The notes under the pieces are model-generated. The model saw only the letters and a list, made by a program, of their open reading frames with translations. It was not told the origin of the DNA and made no database searches. Source: Solea solea (Eukaryota; Chordata; Actinopteri; Pleuronectiformes; Soleidae). From it: DNA of 64,000 bases. Positions within the stretch are counted from its first letter, which is position 1; the number at the start of each line of letters is the position of its first letter. A program made the translations under genes and the position numbers. Location of the stretch: the NCBI RefSeq assembly GCF_958295425.1, contig NC_081139.1, positions 29,798,633-29,862,632 of the forward strand, given 5' to 3'. Below, one piece after another: positions 42,479 to 54,724 of this stretch.

Positions 42479-44025
42479 CAAATCTTTGTAAAAAGAAATG
42501 CATTTCAGACTCTGTCGATCTAAGGACAAAGAGAAAGGCGTTTGACATCATCATGGCAGTAAGGAGACTGGAGGAGGAGAAGAATATTCTTGTTCTGGAG
42601 ATGGACCACCACTGGAAATGGCTTTCAACTCGTGCAAAGACCTCGCAAGAGTTGTCCAGTCTACTTTCTAGTGAGACAGTGAAAAGTATGTCATTAAATA
42701 ACAAAACAATGACAGGTGATAAACTAATATAGGTTTTATCTCATTTTTTTCTATCTTTAAGATTGGCCATGTGGCTTTAGTGAAGAGGGGTTGAAAGGTC
42801 TGCAGAGCATCATCCTGAGAAAGCAGCAGAACATCAGAGAGAAGAAGATGCAAGCTAGAGACTGCTACCTGCGACTTTTGTCTGGAGAGACTGCAGAGAT
42901 CATGAGCTTCTTGCACAAGCCGGATGATTGTGACAGTGACTCGGACAGTTCTGATGATGCACTGTAATTGTACCCGTTACCGCTGCTCCACTTTCTTGTG
43001 CCAGTGGAATTACAAATGCTACTGTAGGTTGGTCACGTGATGCCCTCTGGCCCAAAAATACTTCTTACCATTGCAACAAAACAAATGAGCCATGGTAGCA
43101 TGGTTTCCAGCAGGAGTGTTTGAGAAAAAACGGACAAAATCTCCTTCATTTCTAATATTACTATAAGTAGTATTATTATTTTTATATAGACAGCAGATAT
43201 GAGAGGACAGGGAAGACTGTTTACAAAGTATCAGGGAGTCAATATCACCATAAGGTGCCTTTGAGACTTCCCCATTTCCCCCCAAAAAAGCTGAGATTTT
43301 TTGAGACTTTTTATAAATTAACTGCAAGCAGACAATTTACATGCAAACAGCAACATATGTCCACCCTGTCATGGACAATTTCAAAGCAGAGTAAATACAT
43401 TGTAATTACATAGTGATTATAAAATGTACATTTTCAAAAAGGTATTTAGTCACTTTCTCAACAATATATTTTAGTTAATGGGAAAAGAATTTGGATAATA
43501 ATGAAATGATGCCAAACTATTTGTTGCTCTATAAAATCTGCGAGAGTTACACTTTCTTTTCTAAATAAAATCTAACAACAAATATATCTGGTCAAACTTT
43601 CAAACAATACTATTTGGCCCTCATTTGTTTATAAAGGAACCACACAAAAGATGTTGCTAACTTGTGAAAATAATTTGTTTCTTTTCATAGAACATGAAAA
43701 TAACAGGGTGGACAGTGACATGACAGGGTGGACACGTTGTGAAATGTCATTGAATGGCCTCATAAATGCCAGGAACAATGCAAGAAAATTATGTAAAAAA
43801 ATGCCTTTTCCCATGTAGGGGGAAATTACCAGTTGAACAGACCGGTTTGGATCCACTCAACCTGCATGCAGCCACTAAATTAAGATGACCAAAAGGAGAC
43901 ATTAATGTGGCCTTCTAGTGTTCAACTCTGTACATCATTCTGCACAGTGAAAGTCAAACATTCAACTGTAGAAGAAGACATTTTGGAGAACAGTTGATTT
44001 GAAAAAACAGAATATTACAGAAAGA

Positions 44026-44235
44026 TCATTTGGACGCATCTCCAAACAGTCTCTCCATTTCTGCAGAGACATGGCTCAGTTCCACATACTTCCATGCATA
44101 CACTTTAATCTGTACAGAGCGCTTGTTCAGAGCCTGTGGGTCTGGTATTAGGCAAAGTACCTGCCAGTCATGGTACCAGCAGATGTTGTCCCGAAGACTT
44201 GGCCAATGGAACTTGTTTATGCCATGGCGTTGCAT
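44026..44235 (-). pseudogene. Unrecognised coding-like remnant
   Basis: A 69-codon frame with an aromatic, proline-rich pattern: FHWPSLRDNICWYHDWQVLC and LIPDPQALNKRSVQIKVYAW. The W/Y/P spacing looks protein-coding rather than random, and I recall similar phrases in multicopy fish proteins next to transposase-like domains. It is interrupted upstream by the MITE-type sequence at 44238. I cannot name it. Confidence 0.3.
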
Positions 44236-44237
44236 AC

Positions 44238-44470
44238 ACTTAAAGGGGACATATTATACCCTATTTCCCCCATTAAAATAGTTCCCTGGTGTCCTAATGA
44301 ACATGTCAGTGACATGCTTTGGTCAAAATACCATAAGGATGAAGCATCATAGCAGTTCAATAACCCTGCTAAACCCGCCCCTTTCAGAACGCTCGGTTTT
44401 CGTGCATGGTCCCTTTATCTACTTGCTATCTCAGCTCCTTTCGATCTCATCCTTGAAAAAGACGATTCAA
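44238..44470 (+). mobile_element. hAT/MITE-type terminal fragment
   Basis: Begins CTTAAAGGGGACATATTATA and continues AACCCGCCCCTTTCAGAACG and CTCGGTTTTCGTGCATGGTC. This is a very common terminal sequence in teleost DNA transposon copies. The other end is not visible. Confidence 0.55.
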
Positions 44471-45064
44471 ACTTTAATTGGCAGTCCGGGTAAACTAGGC
44501 TTGCCTTATCAAACTAGGCTTGCTGATACCGATATCACCAAAATAATTGTCCATATTGTCCATTCTTACTATGTATAGCATGTACTGCTATAAAATGAGT
44601 GTAATAGCTGTAATAATGTGTAACATTATCAGCATGTGGCCTAAACTATGTACATGTCCTTCCTGTCATGAACCATGTCCACCCTGTCATGGAAGGCTTG
44701 CTGACAGGGTGGACAATGACAGGGTGGACATGGTTCATGACATGGAAGGCTTGCTGACAGGGTGGACAATGACAGGGTCATTTAACCACTTATTATACAC
44801 ACTGTTGTTAGCAGAGCAGTGTGTGGGACGTGCCAAAATCACGTACATCCAATGATAAAAAAATGTATAAAATGAAGGAAACACATTTTAAGAGACGTAT
44901 CAATCTACTGATATGTGTGCAAATGTTTGGCCACTTATAATAAGACCTCAGACTTTCATTATTCTGCTACATTTTCATGATGACTGAGTGAGTCTGATGA
45001 GGACACCAAAGGCACTTTATAGTGATATTGACTCAGGGGATGAAGCTCATATAGGTTAAATCAA

Positions 45065-45066
45065 TA

Positions 45067-45100
<34 letters not shown>
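45065..45100. repeat. (AAT)n microsatellite
   Basis: Tandem AAT repeats. The remaining 44780-45380 stretch has nothing I can name. Confidence 0.9.
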
Positions 45101-45101
<1 letters not shown>

Positions 45102-45388
45102 GAATAAAAGATTCTGGGGCAGTGGGCTCCACATAAAATACACCATGGCTACTCACTTCCTGCAAATTTCACCAAGAACAATCTGTTTGAAGCAAATATT
45201 CTCTGGTCCAGCCTTAGCTAAAAATACACAAAGACGGAATCCATTGGCACGTTGAACCATGCGTGGTTCACTAACCAGCCTGTTTGTAACTGGTATCCTA
45301 CCGACAAAGTTACCTGCACTTCATGTGCTTAACAGAGTTTAGCAGTTTAGATAACATACTGTCCAGCTGTTGTGACTTAATGAACCAC

Positions 45389-45734
45389 TGTTACGACCCC
45401 AGGGTTGTGACTGCTTCTTCCCTGTGTGTATGTGTCTGCGTGTGAGATGGGTTGCAGGTGTGCATGGCCTATGTGGGTGAGTCTAGGGTGGATCCTGGGA
45501 GCTGATTGGTCCTGCACAGGAAGGACTCTGAATAAGAGGCCTGATCATCCCAGCTGCAGCGGACTTCCTCAAAGCACTTACAGCAAGACTGCCAGCAGAC
45601 ATTTTGTACTTGATTTTAATAAACTGGTTAAAATGCTTTGTTTGACTTGTTGCTGGTGCTTTCTTGGGAGTTGACAAGGGGAGTGTCATTATTTGATGTT
45701 GTGATCAGGTTTTCTCCTAGGCCTGGTCGTAACA
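45389..45734 (+). mobile_element. Solo LTR with 5-bp target duplication
   Basis: Starts TGTTACGACCCC and ends GGTCGTAACA (TG...CA with short inverted ends), flanked by ACCAC on both sides (45384-45388 and 45735-45739). An AATAAA lies at about 45618, and a TATA-like GAATAAGAGG at 45531. The 346-bp size and 5-bp duplication fit a Gypsy-type LTR left by recombination. Confidence 0.85.
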
Positions 45735-46272
45735 ACCACAGATACTTGTTTATGTTCTCTTTTGAATGAGTATAGGGGAACTCATCCTGTATATAATGTA
45801 TATACATACATGTAAACAAGCATATACTGTAATCATGTACATTCAATATATATTTCCTTTGCACCATTTGGATTATTTATAACTTAAAGAAATACTTGAC
45901 TTATAGATATTTGATCATATTGTTGCTATATGTATTTTGAGTTGTACACCATTATCTGTATCATGTTTTCTTTTGTATGTAATTAACATTGATCAAATGA
46001 TTACAAGTCCATTGTACTAACGTGTATTACTGGAACATGTTTTTATATTTACTTGATTCAGTTAAAGTTTGATAGTGATGTTTGGTATCAATTGTCCTTC
46101 ATGTAGGTCATCACTTTCATTCAAACACATTTTAATGTACCTGTATTTATTCAAGAGGAAGGACAATAAACTTCAACTTTTCAAATACCCTGAGCCATAT
46201 ATTCTTTGAAATATGCCATGAAATGAGACATTTCACATTTTACAATCACAGTCGATAAAACACCTTCTGTTA

Positions 46273-47934
46273 CAGTTTTTCTTGATTGCTAAGACACATT
46301 TCTTGAAAGCTGCTCTCTCTTTTCTCTAAACTGTGAACACAAAACCCAATTTTCAAGCTACATTCACAAAACCTCAGACTCTGCTTTCAAAACCAAACTT
46401 TCACCTCAAAACAGTTCAATCTGTGCTCAAATCTGAACTTTGTTGTCAAATCTTGCCCCGAGTCAATCAAAATTAAAAACACTACTGAACAGTCATTCAA
46501 CACTATGTAGAAAAATAGAAAACACAATGCTCAGGACATGAAGCTGGAGAAATAAATGTTTATTGTTCACTGTAGGCTAAATGCATGTTGCAAAACAAAA
46601 CACCTGTGCATTTAGAATATAGATTATATAATAGCACAGAAATCTTTACACGTAGCACTTGTAAAACAAACAGAAATGGGGTACCCCTGAGCAAGGTACC
46701 CAACCCCCAATGCTCCCCGGGCGCCACTCAGTGTGGCAGCCCACTGCCCCTACTTCTAGGATGGGTCAAAATGCAGAGGAATACTTTCCCTAAGGGGATT
46801 AATAAAAACTAACTTTAACTTGTCTACAGTAAGCCCATGTAAAAATAAAGTATACAAATAAGTGCATTACTCAGCCACATCATCATGTCTCCGTACTGGG
46901 TCAGGCCACAGGACTTCATCCACATCACAGGCCACATGTTGTCTGGCCAGGCAACGGGGTAAAAACCTCTGGCATGCTGTATCCAGACTGTTTCATGCAC
47001 AGTCTGACACGATCAACAGTAGAGAGGCTGACACTGTTGATACCCTCAACATTTACATGGTCCTCAATGATCTTCTGCTGAATTTCACTCAGTTTAATGG
47101 CGTTGTTCTCACGGACCATATCAACAATTAGGGTCTCTTGGTGTGGGGAGAACATAGCTGTCCTCCCACCCCCGTGTGGCAGTCTTTCAATTCTACAAAA
47201 AGAGAACATGCAGTTACAAAAGATATACATGGAATACTAGGCCTACAAACAGTTAGACCAACCCTCCATTACAATACTACAGTACATTGGTACAGTGATG
47301 TACAGAAACATGTACTTACTTACGGTATACTGTGGTACAGTATATAGTATGTCATACAGTAATTGCTGTCAACATTTACAGACTGTACTATAATGTCAAA
47401 AAAGGTAATTACCTGTTCTCTTCTCTAAATCTTGGGATTATGGTGGACACAGTGAATCTACTGATGTTTGGTTGTAGCCTTTGTCCGGCCTCCCTCATGC
47501 TCATACCATGGACAAGAACATGGTCAATCACAGTAGCTCTGATTTCATCAGATATCTTCACTGACCACCTCGACCTCCTCTCACACAAACTCTTCCTCTC
47601 AGATTTCTATCCATCGTAGGGCCTCACAAACCAGTGCTCTCTGAACTGGCTCATATGTTCCCTCACATCTTTAGCCACAAGTGTGATCAGTTTTGAGTTG
47701 TCGTCTTCACGTGGTGACACTTGTGCTTTAACTGTGTTTGACTTGTGTCACCTGTGCTCACCATTATGCAGCACAGGTGCATCACAATGAAAATGTGTTG
47801 GCAAGTTGTGTCTAAACAGGTGAAAAGTGCTTATGGTTTTGACAAAAGACTGATTGATTCAATCAGTGGGTTCAGGCAACTGAGCATTTGGTTCAGACAA
47901 TAGGGTTTAGTGTTTTAACTATTGAGAAAAACTG
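46273..47934 (-). mobile_element. Tc1/mariner-like element, non-autonomous
   Basis: Flanked by TA (46271-46272, 47935-47936). Ends read CAGTTTTTCTTGATTGCTAA and, in reverse, CAGTTTTTCTCAATAGTTAA. On the minus strand two exons encode the N-terminal DNA-binding part: SDEIRATVIDHVLVHGMSM and REAGQRLQPNISRFTVSTI (47555-47414), then, after a GTAATT intron, GGGRTAMFSPHQETLIVDMV and NAIKLSEIQQKIIEDHVNVE (47200-46960). These are paired helix-turn-helix units. The DDE catalytic part is lost. Confidence 0.7.
46675..46812 (+). mobile_element. Dispersed SINE-like fragment
   Basis: GTACCCCTGAGCAAGGTACC, then GCTCCCCGGGCGCCACTCAG, then CAGAGGAATACTTTCCC. A common teleost short repeat, inserted within the Tc1/mariner-like element. 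Confidence 0.5.
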
Positions 47935-47949
47935 TAACAGAGATATATG

Positions 47950-48023
47950 TATGTCTGTCTGTCTGTCTATATATGTATCAATGTATTTGTCTCTCTGTCT
48001 GTCTGTCTGTCATCCTGGGGCTA
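47950..48023. repeat. GTCT-rich microsatellite
   Basis: Repeats of TGTC/GTCT separated by TATATATGTATCAATG. Confidence 0.8.
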
Positions 48024-48149
48024 CATAGGCTATTCTTATTGTTGTACAATGGCATTTCTTCTTTAATCACGAGTCAATTGAAACAAAATATTTAAATAAT
48101 TGTATATGAATTGCTCTCATGTGAAAATAGTAATATTAACAATAATAAT

Positions 48150-48485
48150 AATAATCCATCCATCCATCATCTACCGCTCTATCCTCCACCAGAGGGTCGC
48201 GGGGGGTGCTGTGCCAATCTCAGCTACATGGGGCGATAGGCGGGGTACACCCTGGACAGTTGGCCAGTCCATCACAGGGCCACACACATATAGAGACAAA
48301 CAACCATTCACTCTCACACTCATACCTATCTATGGTCAATTTAGGGTGTCCAATTGACCTAATCCCCATATTGTATGTCTTTGGACTGTGGGAGGAACCC
48401 GGAGAACACGGAGAGAACCCAGGTTCTCTCCATGCAGAAAGGCCCTTGTTCCAACCGGGGCTCGACCACTACGCCAACCATGTGG
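48150..48485 (-). mobile_element. L2-like 3' tail repeat, reverse
   Basis: Reverse of the repeat at 8588-8733 but longer: contains GACAGTTGGCCAGTCCATCA, GCGATAGGCGGGGTACACCC and GGACTGTGGGAGGAACCCGG. The CATC repeat at its left end is the tail, so the element runs on the minus strand. Confidence 0.65.
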
Positions 48486-48489
48486 CCCT

Positions 48490-48503
48490 ACAATAATAAT
48501 AAC

Positions 48504-48535
<32 letters not shown>

Positions 48536-48560
48536 TAATAACAATAATAGTAATAACTGA
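48490..48560. repeat. (AAT)n microsatellite
   Basis: AAT repeats, partly AAC and AAA, next to the LINE tail. Confidence 0.9.
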
Positions 48561-48599
48561 AATACCAACAATAATAGGCGTGTCATATGTGCATATATA

Positions 48600-51500
48600 A
48601 CCAAATCTTTTGGGGGAGCAAATGCTAATGTAGGTTATATGCTTGCATTGGCTAATAAAACAGACTTTTTATTTCTGTATCCTTTATTTTGGGGACTATT
48701 TACATTAAAACTAAACAAAAAAAGAAATAAACACAGATCTTTATTTTATATATGGCCCTCAAAGTGCTGTCTGAAACTAGGTCTGGGATGGCCTGTGTCC
48801 ATGAAATGAGAAAACACTTATTATCATTGTTCATTTATTTGAAACTATATATTTCTTTATTCCTATGTTATGCTTATATAGCTATATACCTATATATGTA
48901 TATTTATTATTCTTTTATATGTATTATTTGAACACTCTAATCTTATTTGGATATGAAAGCCTATTATTGGCTGATTGTCTGTTTGTTCCTAATCTTTCTT
49001 TATTGTATTTTCTAAATAGTTTATCATCACTTGCTATATTTGTGGAGCAATTCCAATAATCTAGCTCGTTAAGTAATGTATAAATCTACTGTTTGTGGAT
49101 TTTGACTCTCAGTGTGAAATAAATAGGCTTACATGCATGCATACAAACTATGACAACCTCAGTTAATGACAAATACAAAACGTGCTTAATGTGTGTCAAC
49201 TGTCTGGAAGAAACACAAACATATACTGGGTACATGCACTGTGCCAACACTTAACTGAAGTTCAGCAAGCCTAAACACTCAATAGCCCTAGTGTGCTGGT
49301 ACTTGAAGTATAAGAATGATGATTTCTATTTGATTTGATTGACTTTCTTACATGTTGAGCTTAATAAATGATTGATGTTTACCAGATGTCATTTAACATG
49401 GTTGATGTGTGAATGGCATAGAACACAAGATCCATGAACACATTCCTTCAATAAACACAAAAGACACGTGTTGCAGCACAGTATTTGATTTGAGCTCAGT
49501 GTCAGTCATTTCTGTCGATTGTCTCTTTTCCCCTGCTGTGAGTAGAGCCCAACCAGTTAGGTTCAGCTAACTGAACCAGAAGGAGGAGGAGACTCAGGGG
49601 TGGCAGTGTGGTGTTGTTGTGCAAATGTGTTTGCAGGCTCCCATGTGTCATCCCAGGTTTTGCCACTGCAAAGTATCAGAACACAACAAGTTGTTATCAG
49701 ACAGTGCAAACTTTAAGATCATGTTTAAACAAAGCAAAACAAAACACTCAAATAAATGGATTTCATTCATGATTAAGAGTGTTTTCATTTACAGACATTC
49801 AGTTTGTTGAAGTGGCTCAATGTAACTGAAGAGGAAATTGAAGTCCACTTTTTGGGGTCAGGGTCAAAGGTCGGTTATGTGGTCTAATAAGGAGCTATGA
49901 CATGAACACTTGAAGAAACAGAGTGAGTTTCAACATTTGAGTATTCTGTATTCTTGATGAGATTGAAAGAAAAACACCTTGGCCTGTAACACACAGACAC
50001 ATGACTTTTGTGCAATGTTTTTTTATTATGCTCTGCGTAAAAAAAAAGAAAAACACTAGAAAAGGTTTGAGGCTGTTTCAGAAAGCAGGAAACTCTGAGC
50101 CTAACAGCTAAAATACATGGGAAATGGATGTGGGACGTGTACATATGCAGGATGCAATGGGTTTGTTTGACCTGCTACAGTCAGTGGCCTGTGGTTGCTG
50201 CCAGCTTCAATGTGTGCATGTTGAGTTGAGCTAAGTCATAATGAAGTTTGTTCTGAAGGTTTTAGAAGCTTGGCTACTTCACTTGCCTTCTGGTACAATG
50301 AGGTATTTATCTTCATCATTTGAAACAGATTGTACTTGTTTTCTACACTGTTTGATGTCGGAGGGCTGCATAGCTGCACGTAGAGAAGAGAAAGACATGA
50401 GCTGTGGAAACATTCAGTAGGGTCGTGGCTCCAAAAGCCATGTAACACTTTCAATTAGATACTGTATAATCGGGCATGCTGCAGCAGCCATGTCACACCA
50501 CATGCACCCCATGTATTTTCTCTCTCTCAAGTTGTCGGATTCAGGACTGAAACTCTGAGTTGGTTGAACCTGACGGAATTCATGTTCATGGTTGTTACGT
50601 CCCCGTTACAGCCCACGTGACAATGGTAAACAAAAAAAGCCTTCATAAATGGATCTCTGATACTACCATTCTAATGCATGTATATGCAGATTGAGAAGAT
50701 TTCTCTGTAAATAAAACAGTTACATTGGTCAAAAGTATCAATAACTTCACAATAAAGTTTGATTCTGTGTTCCATTAGTTAATCATGGAACATACTTACA
50801 TTTCCTTGAATCAAGATTTGCTATTCACAGTCTATTTAAGAAAGTCATTGTTTCTTCTTCACTCAGAAATATTAACATATAGGCTTATCACAAATATGAT
50901 TTGGATTGTATTTTTTCTTCATTGTATAAATTCTATTCTGGCGAACAGTGGGAACATTTACATCCTGAGTGAAAGAAACAAATAGTTAGTAACGCTTCAC
51001 ACCCATTTAGAATTTTAAAACTGAGATCTTACATTATATACACAATAAACATTGTAGTGGAACTTATAAAAAAAAGCACATGCATTATGCTGAGTTGAGA
51101 AATATAATCAAGAGATGGAATCAATGTTTTTATGGACTGAATCAATCAGGAAACAGCTTATGTGATACACAGAGAAACCAATGGTTTGTTGAAGAAAACC
51201 TGCCGGCCATCAGGTTCTGTTCACAGAGTCATGTAGTTTAAGGTAACTCTCCTTCTGGAAATGGAAATGGAGTTCCCTAAAATTCCCACTGCTATTCCTA
51301 AGTCTTCTCCTCTTCCTCATCTTTCTTACTGCTTCTTCCTGCCCTGTTATCCTTCATGTATTCTAATATCGCTGCTGACACTGCTCTCATCCTCACTGCA
51401 AAATGCTGCTGGAATAGGTTCCTACAACCTATCTACCCCAGGCACTACACCTCTTTTCCCCACAATTGTGAGGATATCTCTCAGCTACCATGGGCTCACC

Positions 51501-53930
51501 AAGTTCAAACAGGAGGTGCAGCAAATACATGACACATGTGCTACTTTTGTTATGGTCCTACAAACATGCTGCAACACTTTCTTGGACTCTTCATGAAACA
51601 GTAGTGGAGATAGAACAATTGTGTATGAATTCTTAGCACATAGAGCAAGGCAACCAGCACACTTTCACTTCTTCTTTCCCCTACACACACACAGATAAGG
51701 AACAATCATTTGAGCTGTTCATACAACCACTGGATAGTTGTATCTTTGAAAGGCAAGAATGACTCACTGAGACAAACAAGAAACCAAATGAAGAATATAG
51801 AAAATGAACATGCTATAAAATCTTACCTCATGTATCCTTCTCCCAGAAATTGAGCCAAACTGGAATATTTTCTGTCTACTACATTTTCGACAACCTAATA
51901 TGAGGAAAAGAGAAGAAAAGTTTATGAAGCCATGAATGCAATGCTTTGTAGCTTCATCAAATATCAAAGTACTGACTTTTTAGTCAACAAGTGGATATAT
52001 GTTAGGTGATCTGTATTCTTTTTTGTCCTTTGTTTTCGCCACACTGCAAGATGAACCGCACTGGGTTTTCATAGGACTGAAGTCACATTGTCAAAACTCT
52101 TCATAAACTTAATGTTTACTGTTTTCATAACTGTTAAAACATATTCAAAACACTTAGAGTTCTTGAATTTCTGCACTAACCATGTTGAAATATATATATG
52201 TAGAAAATATCTTAGTATAAATGAATCCAAGATAAAATGAAATAATCATTCCAAACAGCTGCTTCAATCTTGTGGCCAAATCCAGGAGAGAGGAAGGACT
52301 AGAAGCGTCACATTCCTGTACAGTATAAATCATTATACTACACGTGTTGCTTTGTTGTGTAATTATTATAGTTGCAGCCCTGGAATTTCATCAACTTGTT
52401 TTTGCTTTCAAAAGTACTGTAAATGACTTGACACAGAGATATAGACAAAGGAAATGGAAGCAAATGAAATAATATTCTTAACGTGTAACAAATAGTTAGT
52501 TGATCCTACGTGTCAAAAACTGAGATCATACATTATATACACAATAAACATTGTAGTGTACTTGTACATGCATTATGCTGGGCTTTTGCTGGACAATGAA
52601 TGCGCTTCCATGCCAATTCTTTGATGGACTGAATCAATGAGGAAACGGCTTATGTGATACACAGAGAAATGAAAACATTTGTTTTCCTTTGCTTGGTGCG
52701 TACCTTTACTCAATTTCTGCTAGTTGTTACAATGTGTTACGTGTGACAGTGTGTGTTTTCTGGCTGAGAATTGTTGCCAGTGTTTTGGTCCAACAAGCTG
52801 ATTTTGACGCATGAAATGTTTTGCTGGTTTGAGAGGTGAGATTAACTGTTTGGACAAGATGCATTTTGGTAATGCGACTGCATGTGGCTTCACTACTGAT
52901 CACTGCAAGTTAGCAAAGACAAGTCAGAAATCAACATTAATCATGTCTCTGGTTAATGTTAATGTAAACTGTGGCCGCTTCAGAGTGCCAACCAACACTC
53001 AGGTCATTAAATATAGAAGAATAGAATATTGTGTACTGGATCCTGATTCAATGACCCGAATGAAGCCTGGCTTTTCCAACCAATAATTGCCCAAAGTCAA
53101 ATGAGTCTGGGAGCCCATTTATTAATGCATGTGTAACCCAGGTTACTAGGCCCTTATTAGAAGTCCACTAACCAGTTAATTGGTCAGATCAATAAATTAA
53201 TAAATTCATATTATTTTATGTGACGGACAAATAGAGTTTGATTTAAAATAATCTTACACCAAATGAATAAATAGGATTTATGATTTAAATCTAAAATATG
53301 TCAATAAATATATTAAAAATATATATATATATACATAATGTTTGTTTATATCTGCTTAAAAGGAATATTTTGTTCATTTCAAGTGTGTCGAATGTGCCTT
53401 TCTCAAAGTGTACAATATACGGGTGACATGAGGAGTTCACGTCACGTGACGCAGCGTAACCAATCACACGCTGTCAGGGTGTACGTGCACTTGTGTTTTC
53501 ATTCTCTCGCTCTCTCTCTGCCGAACTGTCGTCAGGGTGGCTACATGCTAGTCTTTTGCTGCAGATGTTATTGTTTTATGTGAGAGAGTCAGATATTCAA
53601 GCGTCTCAGTTTCATCCTCAGTGCAGAGAGCGAAGCCTTTTGCCGTGGGTTGATTAGCAAATAGAAAATAATACTTATCTTTGTTTTTGTTGTTGGTCCT
53701 TGATGTTCTTCGTCAATAAAAAAGTTAAAACAAATGTGTGTGTGTTACCTGGACTTCTTCATGGAGGGTCCAGGTTCCTCCTTCAGCCAGTCTCTTCTCT
53801 TTGTCGCCGATTCCCTCCCGACCCCCACTCCCCACACAAAACATTATATTACCGGGCCAACACAATTTGTCATTAAACACAACTTATAGACACACACGCT
53901 ATAACCAGCCAATACATACCAATACATGGT
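48600..53930. other. AT-rich stretch, no gene seen
   Basis: No frame has protein-like content. One pair of direct repeats is present (about 51020-51180 and 52515-52667, sharing CATTATATACACAATAAACA and GGCTTATGTGATACACAGAG). 53400-53830 is GC-richer, with a TC-rich stretch that looks like promoter or LTR (CAATAAAAAAGTT near 53716), but no boundaries can be set. Confidence 0.5.
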
Positions 53931-54109
53931 CAATCACATATTTACAATCATCAACACAAATAAGTTAGTTAAAAATATGTAAACAAAGGAGGACATGCCA
54001 GATGCCTCTACTTGCACCCATACACAATGATCCACATTTGTGGATAATAAATAAATAAATAAATACACATACACAATAAATAGTTCATATAAGTAGTATG
54101 TATTGGCTG

Positions 54110-54720
54110 GTTTTACACATTCAGAACACAGTACACTGGCTGGTGATAACTGTAGTATGTCTGCAGTACACCAGCTTGGAGGCATGTTTTGTGGCTCTGA
54201 GATGTAGATGTGGTCGAGCAGTGTCTGCTTTTCCGTCGTTGCCGTTGTTATTAGTTGGGTAAAGCCTCTGGACTGAAACACCTCTCTGATGGATTTCTTG
54301 CCTCCTGAAAGTAGGTCCTCGTTAAAGTCCCCACAAACAATGACAGGCTGGTGATTCATCATGTCCAAACTGTCCAAGAGGCTTTGCAAGTTTGGCAGGA
54401 ACTTGACCAGACTGTAATTTGGAGGCTTGTACACAGTCGCGATTAACGCTTTGACTGGTCCCTCAACTTTGACGACAACAAATTCCAGATCTGTGACGTT
54501 TTGGATGTATCGACGGGCCTCAGCCTGAAGATTGTTCCGACAGTACACTGCGACCCCACCTCCATCCTTTGTAGCCATGTCTGTGTAGTGTGTGTACGAC
54601 GTGTGTCTGTTACGCGTGAACACGTTGTACCCGTCCAAGTGTAACGTCTGGGGCACAACAGATCCGGACAAATGTGTTTCTGTCACACAGAAAACATCAG
54701 CGAGCCTGAGTTCATGATGG
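54110..54720 (-). pseudogene. Helentron AP endonuclease domain
   Basis: Reads ADVFCVTETHLSGSVVPQTL, KDGGGVAVYCRNNL, VYKPPNYSLVKF, VIVCGDFNEDL, then TLLDHIYISEP and, after a frame change near 54190, LQTYYSYHQPVYCVL. The TETHLS, GDFNEDL and final H motifs are the catalytic set of the APE-like endonuclease family. In this class it is fused to the Helitron protein; its role is not settled. Confidence 0.75.
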
Positions 54721-54724
54721 GCTC

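Larger units (their letters stand above)
39200..42967 (+). mobile_element. KDZ-family transposase gene, multi-exon, frame-broken
   Basis: Exons read in order: a B-box-like Cys/His cluster (MCQQCGSNPAAVRCRDC, FFCADCDVSMHVRHVLHNRD; 39349-39500); PELNCEACKATWTAGVDDLI (40026-40240); TGKISADSFQKSFFEWEAV and KEEPFICPACTPNMLAVSVD (40373-40533); CRHGVLLRALNMYRGE and ITFFCMDVTCKYWPYLQK (40869-41191); KWSGAYQEGAGLTLGEEVEQ (41279-41396); MRWNQQKFNNLATSL; coiled coils; and an acidic end SDSDSSDDAL. The CxC cluster, the SVDGN, D-x-TCKY and GEEVE elements fit the Kyakuja-Dileera-Zisupton group, a DDE-type transposase family. At least four exons need a frame switch (near 39760, 40220, 40420 and 41130), so it is inactive or pseudogenised. 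Splice sites are otherwise good. TIRs were not found. Confidence 0.75.
43370..44780. repeat. Scattered GACAGGGTGGACA motif cluster
   Basis: GACAGGGTGGACA or its inverse (TGTCCACCCTGTC) occurs near 43372, 43706, 43722, 44686, 44703, 44717, 44757 and 44770. At 44680-44740 inverted copies face each other to give a hairpin CCATGTCCACCCTGTCA... A unit of about 60 bp (GGAAGGCTTGCTGACAGGG) is repeated there. Origin unknown. Confidence 0.55.

Noticed and set aside
53128..53860. Possible LTR beginning TGTAACCCAGG
   Set aside because: No matching second end, primer-binding site or target duplication could be found.
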